A DNA stretch of 14,344 bases from Solirubrobacteraceae bacterium (GTDB lineage: Bacteria > Actinomycetota > Thermoleophilia > Solirubrobacterales > Solirubrobacteraceae): positions 1 through 14,344 of the forward strand of contig JAICUS010000092.1 in the NCBI GenBank assembly GCA_025935735.1, given 5' to 3'. Both the position numbers and the translations under genes were made by a program. Below, piece by piece: positions 5,710 through 11,969 of the stretch. Numbering within the stretch: the first letter of the stretch is position 1; each line of letters opens with the position of its first letter. Under the pieces are notes generated by a model, which searched no databases, had not been told where the DNA came from, and saw nothing but the letters and a program-made list of their open reading frames with translations.

Positions 5710-6693
5710 GTGCTCCGTAAATCGCTCGCCGTCGCGGTCACGCTGACCGCCGCCTTCGCCGTCGCGCCCGCCGCCGAGGCGAAGAACGTGACGGTGATGA
5801 CCCGCAACCTGTTCCTCGGCGCCGACCTGATCCCGCTCGCCACCGCGCCGGCGGACCAGTTCCAGCAGAAGGCGAGCCAGGTCTTCGACTCGGTCGCCGC
5901 CACCGACCCGAACGGGCGGATGAAGCTGGTGGCCGGCGAGATCGCCAAGGCCAAGCCGGATCTCGTGGGGCTGCAGGAGGTGTCGCTGTGGCGCACCGGC
6001 GCGGCGCCCGCCTCCCACGTCGTCTACGACTACTCGACGACGATCATGAAGGAGCTGGCCCGCCGCCACGCGCATTACCGGCTCGTGACGATGAAGCGCG
6101 GCTTCAACGTCGAGGGGCCGACGGACCGCGGCACCGACATCCGGCTGACGCTGGGCGACGCGATCCTCGCGCGCAAGGGCGTCAAGGTGTCCCACGTGCG
6201 CTCGGCCGTGTTCAAGCAGCAGCTGACGATCCCCACCAACGGCGTCGGCCCGGTGCAGGCGACGCGCGGCTACAACGAGCTCGACGCGCGCATCGGCAGG
6301 CTGCGCTTCCACTTCGTCAACACGCACCTCGAGGCCTACAGCCCCGACATCCGCTTGGCGCAGGCCAAGGAGCTGGTCGCGGGGCCGCTGAAGTCCAAGC
6401 TCAAGACCGTGCTCGTCGGCGACCTCAACTCCGGCCCCGACCTCACGTCGCCCGCCGACCGCCCGCCTTATAAGGCGATCGCCCACGCCGGCTTCAAGCC
6501 GGAGCGCACCGCCAAGGACAGCTGCTGCTTCGGCGACAGCCTCAACGCCGGCGGCTGGGACCACAACGTCGACTGGATCATGGCCAAGCCGAAGGTCAAG
6601 CTCGTGCGCTCGTCGCTCACCGGCACCGAGACCACCGCGGCCGGCGTGCACCCGTCCGACCACGGCGGCGTGGTCAGCACCTTGCGCCTCTGA
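5710..6693 (+). CDS. Secreted endonuclease/exonuclease/phosphatase-fold protein
   Basis: A 327-residue protein with a cleavable signal peptide (residues 1 to about 24: basic LRK, hydrophobic core, AEA cleavage site). It has the EEP/DNase I-like fold: VTVMTRNLFLGADL, the metal-binding Glu in LVGLQEVSLW, NTHLEAY, VGDLNSGP (catalytic Asp and Asn), WDHNVDWI and the terminal PSDHGGVV (Asp-His pair). The family contains DNases, sphingomyelinases and inositol phosphatases; the substrate cannot be decided. The NLFLGADL opening is typical of secreted actinobacterial members with unassigned activity. Four adjacent-type cysteines are absent, but KDSCCFG gives a vicinal Cys pair. It lies 37 bp after the DUF2332 gene with its own ribosome site and ends at a double hairpin. 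Confidence 0.87.
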   Translation: MLRKSLAVAVTLTAAFAVAPAAEAKNVTVMTRNLFLGADLIPLATAPADQFQQKASQVFDSVAATDPNGRMKLVAGEIAKAKPDLVGLQEVSLWRTGAAPASHVVYDYSTTIMKELARRHAHYRLVTMKRGFNVEGPTDRGTDIRLTLGDAILARKGVKVSHVRSAVFKQQLTIPTNGVGPVQATRGYNELDARIGRLRFHFVNTHLEAYSPDIRLAQAKELVAGPLKSKLKTVLVGDLNSGPDLTSPADRPPYKAIAHAGFKPERTAKDSCCFGDSLNAGGWDHNVDWIMAKPKVKLVRSSLTGTETTAAGVHPSDHGGVVSTLRL

Positions 6694-6710
6694 GGCGCCG
6701 GCGGCGCCTC
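6692..6710 (+). terminator. Hairpin 1 after the EEP gene
   Basis: GAGGCGCC (6692-6699), loop GGC, GGCGCCTC (6703-6710) form a perfect 8-bp stem that starts within the TGA stop codon. No U-run follows. Confidence 0.5.
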
Positions 6711-6753
6711 GTCCGCCGCGGCCAGTGCAAGCGGGAGCGGCCGCGGCGGACGA
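6709..6753. terminator. Hairpin 2: 15-bp perfect stem between convergent genes
   Basis: Arms 6709-6723 and 6739-6753 are perfectly complementary over 15 bp, with a 15-nt loop. The hairpin sits between the convergent EEP and PspC genes, so it could stop transcription from both sides. There is no T-tract, as is usual for high-GC actinobacterial hairpin terminators. A CCAGTGC..GCGGG motif occurs twice (6722-6735 and 6755-6768). Confidence 0.6.
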
Positions 6754-6776
6754 TCCAGTGCCGGCGGGCCATCGGC

Positions 6777-7010
6777 CTACGCCGGGACGAGGGTCGACGG
6801 CTCGCCCTCCTGGGGCAGCACGGCGAGCAGTACGAGGTAGGCGACCAGGCCGGCGCCGCTGAACAGCGTGGAGATCGCGAAGCCGACGCGGACGAGCACG
6901 GGATCGACGTCGAAGTAGGCGCCGAGCCCGCCCGCGACGCCGCCGACGAACTTGTCGGAGCGCGAGCGGGTCAGGCGGCGGGGGAGCGGGGAGGAATGAG
7001 CCATGCCCAC
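6777..7010 (-). CDS. PspC domain membrane protein
   Basis: A 77-residue protein that is essentially one PspC domain: PLPRRLTRSRSDKFVGGVAGGLGAYFDVDPVLVRVGFAI, followed by a hydrophobic span (about 41-67, VRVGFAISTLFSGAGLVAYLVLLAVLP) and a short acidic tail. PspC-type proteins sit in the inner membrane and take part in phage-shock or envelope-stress signalling; stand-alone short copies are common and uncharacterised. The GTG at 7010 is preferred because GGGGA lies 7 nt upstream. An in-frame ATG two codons later (7004) would give nearly the same protein. It follows the lipoprotein gene on the same strand with a 77-bp gap containing a hairpin. Confidence 0.87.
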   Translation of the reverse strand: MGMAHSSPLPRRLTRSRSDKFVGGVAGGLGAYFDVDPVLVRVGFAISTLFSGAGLVAYLVLLAVLPQEGEPSTLVPA

Positions 7011-7049
7011 AGGTTCGTCCCCGCCCGGCCCTCACACCATCGGGAATGA

Positions 7050-7080
7050 CCCCAAGGGACCCCGGAACGGACCCTCGGGG
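7050..7080 (-). terminator. Hairpin between lipoprotein and PspC genes
   Basis: In the minus-strand RNA, CCCCGAGGG (7080-7072) pairs with CCCUUGGGG (7058-7050) over 9 bp with one G:U pair and a 13-nt loop. On the plus strand the same position is an A-C mismatch, so the structure suits the minus-strand transcript. It begins 8 nt after the lipoprotein stop. No U-tract is present. Confidence 0.4.
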
Positions 7081-7087
7081 CTCGGGC

Positions 7088-7711
7088 TCAGTGCAGCGAC
7101 CAGAGCCCGGTGTCGCCGTAGCCGTCGTCGGCCACGTACTCGAAGGCCATCGGCTTGCCGGCGCGCGGGATCTCGAAGGCCAGGCACGCGGTCTTGGCCT
7201 GCCCGGTCGTGAGCTTCAGCGACGGGTCGTCGCACGGGTTCTTGCCGCCGATCGGGATCAGGCTCGTCTGCTTGCCCGACTCGCCGCCGCGGACGGTCAG
7301 CTGGCCCTGGGGCTGCGCGTCGTCGTAGCGCAGGCGGCCGGCGTTCTCGAAGCGCAGGACGACGCCGATCAGCTCGCGGCCGGCCGGGACGTCGAAGCCC
7401 TCGATCGGCCCGCGGAGCCGCTGCAGGGTGACCCGGATGCGGGTCTTGCGGTGGTCGTTGACGTCGTCGTGGAGCCCGGAGCCGTCGAGCACGAGCGTGT
7501 CGCCGCGGGCGCCCTTGACCGTGATCGCGTCCGGGATCCCGTCGCCGTCGCTGTCGCGCCGCTGCTTGGACCCCTTCACGACGCCGGCGGGGGTCGCCGT
7601 GGCGGCCGGGCGCGGGGAGGTCGCCGCGGCCGGTGCGGACCCGCCCGACCCCCCGCAGGCGGCCGCAGCGACCGCCGGCACGAGGAACGCGAAGAGCAGC
7701 GCTGGCTTCAT
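7088..7711 (-). CDS. Putative lipoprotein with Ca-binding-like motif and DUF4352-like domain
   Basis: A 207-residue protein. Residues 1-18 are a hydrophobic signal ending AVAAAAC, with C19 as the likely lipidated cysteine; alanine at -3 is less usual for a lipobox. An Ala/Pro/Thr linker (about 20-45) is followed by DSDGDGIPD at 53-61, which matches the DxDxDGxxD calcium loop of thrombospondin type-3/dockerin-like repeats. The remaining part is beta-rich (GDTLVLDGSG, IGVVLRFENAGRLRYDD, KPMAFEYV) like DUF4352/telokin-like lipoprotein domains. Two cysteines (NPCDD and TACLAF) could pair. It would be anchored on the outer face of the membrane. The start at 7711 is supported by the signal peptide; the frame upstream has no such signal. 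The gene is divergent from the aldo/keto reductase with 91 bp between starts. Confidence 0.8.
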   Translation of the reverse strand: MKPALLFAFLVPAVAAAACGGSGGSAPAAATSPRPAATATPAGVVKGSKQRRDSDGDGIPDAITVKGARGDTLVLDGSGLHDDVNDHRKTRIRVTLQRLRGPIEGFDVPAGRELIGVVLRFENAGRLRYDDAQPQGQLTVRGGESGKQTSLIPIGGKNPCDDPSLKLTTGQAKTACLAFEIPRAGKPMAFEYVADDGYGDTGLWSLH

Positions 7712-7788
7712 GGCCGCGAGCTTCGCCGCTGCCGCCGCGCGTGTCAGTCGGTCGGCCACCCTGAAGTTTCGGCGCCCAGGCGGTGACG

Positions 7789-7794
7789 TACGCT
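7789..7794 (+). promoter_or_regulatory. Putative -10 box (TACGCT) for the aldo/keto reductase gene
   Basis: TACGCT fits TANNNT and ends 8 nt before the ATG at 7803, with no Shine-Dalgarno between them. This fits a leaderless or near-leaderless transcript. A -35 is not clear (TTTCGG at 7767-7772 with a 16-nt spacer is weak). Confidence 0.4.
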
Positions 7795-7802
7795 GAGCGG
7801 CG

Positions 7803-8807
7803 ATGGGCACGCAACGCCGGCAGGTCGAGGCGATCCTCGCGGGCGCCCGCGCCGAGCACCGGGCCCTGCTCGCGCTCGGCCCGCTGTCGTTCGGCGGTGC
7901 GCCGCTGGGCAACCTCTACGCGCCGCTGTCGGACGTGGCGGCGCTGGACACCGTGGCGACCGCGTGGGAGCACGGCGTCCGCACGTTCGACACGGCGCCG
8001 ATGTACGGCCACGGGCTGTCCGAGCGGCGGATGGGCGCCGCGCTGCGCGAGCGGCCCCGGGCCGAGTACGTGCTCTCCACCAAGGTCGGCCGGCTGCTGG
8101 CCCCCGGCGGGGGCGGCGGCACCGACGGCTTCGCGATCCCGGAGACGCAGCACGTCGTGTGGGACTTCAGCCGCGACGGCGTCCACCGCTCGCTCCAGGA
8201 GAGCCTGGAGCGCCTCGGGCTCGACCGCGTCGACGTCGCGCTCATCCACGACCCCGACGACCACGAGCGCCAGGCCTTCGACGAGGCCTACCCGGCGCTC
8301 GAGGACCTACGCTCGCAGGGCGTCGTCACGGCGATCGGCGCCGGGATGAACCAGTCCGCGATGCTCGCCCGCTTCGCCCGCGACACTGACGTGGACCTGC
8401 TCCTGCTGGCCGGCCGCTACACGCTGCTCGAGCAGGGCGCGCTCGACGACCTGCTGCCCGCCTGCGCGGCCGGCCGCGCGCGGGTGATCGCCGCCGGCGT
8501 GTTCAACAGCGGGCTGCTGGCGCGCGACCGCCCGCCGGCCGACGCGCCGTACAACTACGCGCCGGCGCCGCCGGAGCTGATCCGCCGATCGCAAAGGATC
8601 GCCGACGTGTGCGACCGCCACGGCACGACGCTGCCCGCCGCCGCGCTCGCCTTCCCGGGCCGCCACCCGGCGGTGGCCACGGTGCTCGTCGGCGCCCGCT
8701 CACCCGCCGAGGTGGCGCGCAACGCCGAGCTGCTCGCCCGGCCGGTGCCGGACGCGCTGTGGGCGGAGCTGAGGGCCGAGGGCCTGCTGCGCCCGGACGC
8801 GCCTTAG
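7803..8807 (+). CDS. Aldo/keto reductase, D-threo-aldose 1-dehydrogenase (L-fucose dehydrogenase) type
   Basis: A 334-residue TIM-barrel oxidoreductase. The catalytic tetrad is visible: D63 (RTFDTAP), Y68 (MYG), K95 (STKVGR) and H150 (LIHDPD). Features of the D-threo-aldose 1-dehydrogenase/L-fucose dehydrogenase branch are LSFGGAPLGNLY, GLSERRMGAAL, VWDFSRDGVHRSLQESLERLGLDRVD, GAGMNQ and LAGRYTLLEQGAL. These enzymes oxidise L-fucose or D-arabinose type sugars to lactones with NAD(P)+. The C-terminal VLVGARSPAEVARNAEL is the usual nicotinamide-cofactor binding end. No sugar transporter or fucose-pathway gene lies nearby, so the physiological substrate is open. Its stop overlaps that of the convergent LLM gene by 4 bp (TTAG, 8804-8807). 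Confidence 0.88.
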   Translation: MGTQRRQVEAILAGARAEHRALLALGPLSFGGAPLGNLYAPLSDVAALDTVATAWEHGVRTFDTAPMYGHGLSERRMGAALRERPRAEYVLSTKVGRLLAPGGGGGTDGFAIPETQHVVWDFSRDGVHRSLQESLERLGLDRVDVALIHDPDDHERQAFDEAYPALEDLRSQGVVTAIGAGMNQSAMLARFARDTDVDLLLLAGRYTLLEQGALDDLLPACAAGRARVIAAGVFNSGLLARDRPPADAPYNYAPAPPELIRRSQRIADVCDRHGTTLPAAALAFPGRHPAVATVLVGARSPAEVARNAELLARPVPDALWAELRAEGLLRPDAP

Positions 8808-9541
8808 CCGGGGCCCGCCGCGATCGCCGCGCGCACCGCGGCCGCCGTCGGCTGGTCGCCGAACCCGCTCAGGCACCAGGTCGCGCCCGCCTCGATCCAC
8901 GGCGCGGACGGCGTGCCCGCGGGGTTGGTCACCACGTACTCATGGCCCTCGCCGAGCTCGGACCGCAGCTCGGCCAGCGCCTCCGGCCCCGGCAGGCCGA
9001 CGGGGAACAGGCCCTGGAAGCGCGCCGCGCGGCGCAGCGGGCGCCGGTGCGGCCAGGTGAGGCCCACCCAGATCGGGATCCGGCCGTGGACCGGCCGCGG
9101 CTCGAACTCGCCGTCCCAGTAGGACTGCAGGCGCTCGAGGCCGTCGTCGAGCAGCTTCGCCCGCGCCCGCGGGTCCTCCTCCTCGCCGAACCGCTCGGCG
9201 TCGAACTCGCCGGTGTCGTTCGGCCCCAGCCCGACGCCGAGCACGAGCCGCCCGGCGCTCAGCCGGTCGAGCGACACCGTCTCGCGCGCGAGCTTGTGCG
9301 GGCGCCGGCGGGGCACCGGCGTGACCAGCGGCCCGAGCGTCACGCGCTCGGTGACGGTCGCGGCAGCGGCCAGCGTCACCCACGGGTCGGCCAGCTCCCG
9401 CACCGGCGGGCGGTAGAGCAGGTGGTCCCAGACGAAGAACCCGTCCCAGCCGGCGGCCTCGGCCTCCGCCGCCAGCGCGGCCGCGAGGCGCGGCTGGGAC
9501 AGCTCCCCGAACGCCGCGATGAAGATGCCGTGGCGGGCCAT
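8804..9541 (-). CDS. LLM class flavin-dependent oxidoreductase (luciferase-like)
   Basis: A 245-residue luciferase-like TIM-barrel protein: GIFIAAFGELSQPRLAAALAAEAEAAGWDGFFVWDH, then PWVTLAAAATVTERVTLGPLVTPVPRRRPHKLARETVSLDRLSAGR, then LVLGVGLG. The order of motifs matches bacterial-luciferase-fold enzymes using F420 or FMN, and the size is typical of the short F420-type members. It catalyses a hydride transfer or monooxygenation on an unknown substrate. Divergent from the MDR oxidoreductase gene, with 34 bp between start codons; the promoter of that gene reaches into its start codon. Codon use is like its neighbours. Confidence 0.87.
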   Translation of the reverse strand: MARHGIFIAAFGELSQPRLAAALAAEAEAAGWDGFFVWDHLLYRPPVRELADPWVTLAAAATVTERVTLGPLVTPVPRRRPHKLARETVSLDRLSAGRLVLGVGLGPNDTGEFDAERFGEEEDPRARAKLLDDGLERLQSYWDGEFEPRPVHGRIPIWVGLTWPHRRPLRRAARFQGLFPVGLPGPEALAELRSELGEGHEYVVTNPAGTPSAPWIEAGATWCLSGFGDQPTAAAVRAAIAAGPG

Positions 9542-9569
9542 TGGCGCGGGATTGAATCATTCGTAGGCT
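9541..9569 (+). promoter_or_regulatory. Promoter TTGGCG-N17-TAGGCT for the MDR oxidoreductase
   Basis: The -35 TTGGCG (9541-9546), exactly 17 nt and the -10 TAGGCT (9564-9569) are followed by 6 nt and the ATG at 9576. The spacing is ideal for the housekeeping sigma factor and would give a leaderless mRNA. The -35 starts on the first base of the divergent LLM start codon, so expression of the two genes may interfere. Confidence 0.55.
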
Positions 9570-9575
9570 CGGGTC

Positions 9576-10475
9576 ATGCGAGCGGTCGTCTATACGGAAC
9601 ACGGCGGGCCCGACGTGCTGCACGTCGCGGAGGTCGAGGAGCCACACGCCGGCGCGGGGCAGGTGCGCGTCGCCGTGCGGGCGGCGGGCGTGAACCCCGT
9701 CGACTGGAAGGCGCGCGCCGGGATGTTCCCGGGCGACCTGCCGGCGATCGACGGGCGCGAGGCGGCCGGCGTGGTCGACGAGGTGGGAGAGGGCGTCGCC
9801 GGCGTCGCCGCCGGCGACGAGGTGTTCGGCTTCGGGATCGGCGGCGCGGCGGCGGAGTACGTGCTGATGGCCGACTTCGCCCGCAAGGCCGCCGGCGCGT
9901 CTTGGGAGGAGGCGGCGGGCCTGCCGGTCGCGGTGGAGACGAGCGTGCGCGTGTTCAAGGTGCTCGGCGGGCTCTCCGCCGGGCAGACGATCGTCATCGA
10001 CGGCGCGGCGGGCGGCGTCGGCGCGGCCGCCGTGCAGCTGGCGAAGGCCCGCGGCGCGCGGGTGATCGGCACCGCGAGCGAGCGCAACCACGAGTTCCTG
10101 CGCTCCCTCGGCGCCGAGCCGACCACTTACGGGCCGGGCCTGGCCGAGCGGGTCCGCGCGCTCGCACCGGACGGCGCCGACCTGGGCTTCGACACGGCCG
10201 GCAAGGGCGGCGTGCGCGAGCTGATCGAGCTGACGGGCGACCCGGCGCGGGTGGCCTCGATCGCCGACTGGGGCGCGGCCGACCTCGGCATCAAGGTGAC
10301 CGGCGGCGCAGGCGCCGAGCGGGCGGTCGAGGCGCTCGCCGAGGCGGCCGAGCTGATCGAGGCGGGCCGCTTCAGCCTGCCGGTCGCTCAGACGTTCCGC
10401 TTCGCGGAAGCAGCTGAGGCCCACCGCGTCAGCGAGGAGGGGCACGTGCGCGGGAAACTGGTGTTGATCCCGTAG
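9576..10475 (+). CDS. Zinc-independent MDR family NAD(P)-dependent oxidoreductase (quinone-reductase-like)
   Basis: A 299-residue protein. The N-terminal GroES-like domain (about 1-115) has RAVVYTEHGGPDVL, VRAAGVNPVDWKARAG and GREAAGVVDEVGEGV. The Rossmann domain (about 120-255) has VIDGAAGGVGAAAVQLAKARGARVIGTAS, the AxxGGVG pattern that binds NADPH. None of the Cys/His zinc ligands of alcohol dehydrogenases is present, which places it with quinone oxidoreductases and enoyl reductases. It ends with the standard EGHVRGKLVLIP. Likely role: two-electron reduction of quinones or enones; the substrate is unknown. No Shine-Dalgarno is present and the start lies 6 nt after a good -10 box. It contains the -35 of the next gene at its 3' end. 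Confidence 0.88.
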   Translation: MRAVVYTEHGGPDVLHVAEVEEPHAGAGQVRVAVRAAGVNPVDWKARAGMFPGDLPAIDGREAAGVVDEVGEGVAGVAAGDEVFGFGIGGAAAEYVLMADFARKAAGASWEEAAGLPVAVETSVRVFKVLGGLSAGQTIVIDGAAGGVGAAAVQLAKARGARVIGTASERNHEFLRSLGAEPTTYGPGLAERVRALAPDGADLGFDTAGKGGVRELIELTGDPARVASIADWGAADLGIKVTGGAGAERAVEALAEAAELIEAGRFSLPVAQTFRFAEAAEAHRVSEEGHVRGKLVLIP

Positions 10476-10492
10476 CCCGGCGCGTCTACTCT
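10464..10492 (+). promoter_or_regulatory. Promoter TTGATC-N17-TACTCT for the zinc-ribbon gene
   Basis: The -35 TTGATC (10464-10469) lies in the last codons of the MDR gene, followed by a 17-nt spacer and the -10 TACTCT (10487-10492). The predicted start near 10499 gives a leader of about 9 nt containing AAGG before the ATG at 10508. It allows the small gene to be transcribed separately from the MDR gene. Confidence 0.55.
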
Positions 10493-10507
10493 GGCGCGCG
10501 AGCAAGG

Positions 10508-10771
10508 ATGCCTGACCGAAGCCGTTGCCCAAACTGCGGGGAGCGCGTCTCCCCTTACGCCGCCGGATGCGCCGTCTGCGGCGCCGACCTCGACTTCCGC
10601 CGCTGGGACAGCGGCCCGAGCCGCGCCACCCGCGCCGGCTCGTGGCTGTCGGCCCTCGGCTACGGCGGCCGCCAGGAGCGCGTGCACCCGCTGATCCTGT
10701 GGGGCTTGATCCTGTTCGGCGGCTCGATCGTCGCCGCGGTCGTCGGCTTCGTGTCCGGCCTGTTCGGCTAA
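10508..10771 (+). CDS. Small zinc-ribbon protein with C-terminal membrane anchor
   Basis: An 87-residue protein. A zinc ribbon occupies residues 7-24: C7-P-N-C10 and C21-A-V-C24, each followed by G, the usual zinc-knuckle form. A polar and basic stretch (about 30-63) follows, then one hydrophobic span at about 65-86 (LILWGLILFGGSIVAAVVGF) ending at the C-terminus. It would be tail-anchored with the ribbon in the cytoplasm. Proteins of this layout are widespread and unassigned. The stop overlaps that of the convergent GNAT gene by 4 bp (CTAA, 10768-10771). Confidence 0.85.
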   Translation: MPDRSRCPNCGERVSPYAAGCAVCGADLDFRRWDSGPSRATRAGSWLSALGYGGRQERVHPLILWGLILFGGSIVAAVVGFVSGLFG

Positions 10772-11589
10772 GCGAGCGCGAGGCGCATCTCGAGCTGGCG
10801 CAGGACGGCGTCCGCGCCGAGCTCCTCCAGCGCCTGCGAGGCGGGTTCGCCGGCAGGTGCGTTGCTCACGCGCAGCGCGCGACCGTCAGCCGCCGCGAGC
10901 AGGACGTCGCGGGCGGCGCCGGCGTCGACCGCGGCGATCTGGAGCACGGTCACCGCCTCGGCGCGCTCGCGCAGCACCGCGGCGCCCGCCACCTCGCCGC
11001 CGCGCTCCACCACGAGACCGCCCAGCGACGCCATCGCCGCCAGGCTCTCATCGGCGCGCTGCCACGGCTCGGGGCCGAGGCGATGGGCGGCGATCCAGGC
11101 CCGCGCCTGCTCCGGCGAGACCGGGCGGCTGCCCAGCGCCTCCCGACCTGCCGGCAGCGCCCACACGATCAGCTCGCGCGCGACGGCGAAGCCGAGCTTC
11201 TCGTAGAGCGCGACGGCGCCGGAGTTGCCGTCGATCACCTCGAGCCAGGCGGCGTCGCAGCCGCGCTCGCGGGCCGCGTCGAGTCCCGCCACCAGCGCCC
11301 GCTCGCCCAGCCCGCGGCGGCGGTGCGACGGCGCCGTGCCCATGCCGCCCACCCACGCCGCCGGCCCGCGCCGGGCGATCAGCGCGAACGCCACCGGGCG
11401 CTCGTCGACCAGCACGCGCGAGCAGGCGAGGTCGACGTCATTGACGCGCACGTGCTCGGCGAACGCCGCCGCGTCCAGGCGCATGGGCACGAGGTAGTCC
11501 GAGAAGCCCGCGTTGAACAGCTCGCGCAGGACGGACGGCTCGAGCGAGTCGGCGGGGAGCACGCGCACCCGGCCGAGCCTAGCCGTCAC
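10768..11589 (-). CDS. GNAT family N-acetyltransferase, probable two-domain protein
   Basis: A 273-residue protein. The first GNAT domain (about 8-155) is complete: VAFALIARRGPAAWVGGMGTAPSHRRRGLGERALVAGLDAA has the R-x-x-G-x-G acetyl-CoA loop, and GNSGAVALYEKLGFAVAREL is the C-terminal beta-bulge motif. The remaining residues (about 185-273) look like a degraded second GNAT domain (LGGLVVERGGEVAGAAVLRE, VLQIAAVDAGAARDVLLAA) without a clear CoA loop. It transfers acetyl from acetyl-CoA to an unknown amine. The start is a GTG at 11589 with GGAGG 4 nt before it; GTG codons 8 and 10 are alternatives. It is divergent from the cupin gene, with only 14 bp between starts. Confidence 0.87.
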   Translation of the reverse strand: MTARLGRVRVLPADSLEPSVLRELFNAGFSDYLVPMRLDAAAFAEHVRVNDVDLACSRVLVDERPVAFALIARRGPAAWVGGMGTAPSHRRRGLGERALVAGLDAARERGCDAAWLEVIDGNSGAVALYEKLGFAVARELIVWALPAGREALGSRPVSPEQARAWIAAHRLGPEPWQRADESLAAMASLGGLVVERGGEVAGAAVLRERAEAVTVLQIAAVDAGAARDVLLAAADGRALRVSNAPAGEPASQALEELGADAVLRQLEMRLALA

Positions 11590-11590
11590 G

Positions 11591-11596
11591 TAGCCT
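11591..11596 (+). promoter_or_regulatory. Putative -10 box (TAGCCT) for the cupin-deaminase operon
   Basis: TAGCCT fits TANNNT and ends 7 nt before the ATG at 11604. It lies inside the 14-bp gap between the divergent GNAT and cupin start codons. On the opposite strand the same bases form the GGAGG ribosome site of the GNAT gene, so one short segment may serve both genes. No -35 is obvious. Confidence 0.4.
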
Positions 11597-11603
11597 CCGG
11601 GGC

Positions 11604-11969
11604 ATGGCCGACTACGACATCCACCTCGACGACAAGTACGGCAGCCTGGCGCTGATCGACATCCCGGCCGAGATCGCCGCCCACGAGCCGTGGTTCAACC
11701 AGACGCTGACCACGGTCAACGACTCCGTCGTCCGGCTCGGGATCATCGACGGCGACTTCCACTGGCACAAGCACGCCACCGAGGACGAGTTCTTCCTCGT
11801 GCTCGAGGGGCGGTTGCTGATCGACTTCGAGGACCGCGACACCGTGACGCTCGATCCCCACCAGGGCTACACCGTCCCGCGCGGCGTCATGCACCGCACG
11901 CGCGCGCCCGTGCGCACGGCGATCCTGATGGTCGAGCCGGCCGGCGTCGACCCGACCGGCGACGGATGA
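11604..11969 (+). CDS. Single-domain cupin protein
   Basis: A 121-residue beta-barrel protein. Cupin motif 1 is present with H55, H57 and E62 (GDFHWHKHATEDEFFLVLEG) and motif 2 as VPRGVMHRTRAP with the fourth ligand His, so a metal site is expected. The usual Asn at the end of motif 2 is missing. Small cupins bind or isomerise small molecules or act as dioxygenases; none of these is shown here. It is translationally coupled to the deaminase gene (ATGA, 11966-11969), so the two may serve the same substrate. Confidence 0.85.
   Translation: MADYDIHLDDKYGSLALIDIPAEIAAHEPWFNQTLTTVNDSVVRLGIIDGDFHWHKHATEDEFFLVLEGRLLIDFEDRDTVTLDPHQGYTVPRGVMHRTRAPVRTAILMVEPAGVDPTGDG

Noticed and set aside
5053..7035. 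660-codon minus-strand open frame
   Set aside because: Antisense to the DUF2332 and EEP genes, with composition typical of shadows. The hairpins at 6692-6753 lie inside it.
8609..10417. 600-codon plus-strand open frame across the LLM and MDR genes
   Set aside because: Stretches of Arg/Gly repeats without domains. Two well-supported enzymes occupy the same DNA in other frames.
8940..10532. 530-codon minus-strand open frame over the MDR gene
   Set aside because: Typical high-GC antisense open frame; no motifs, and the MDR reading explains the DNA.
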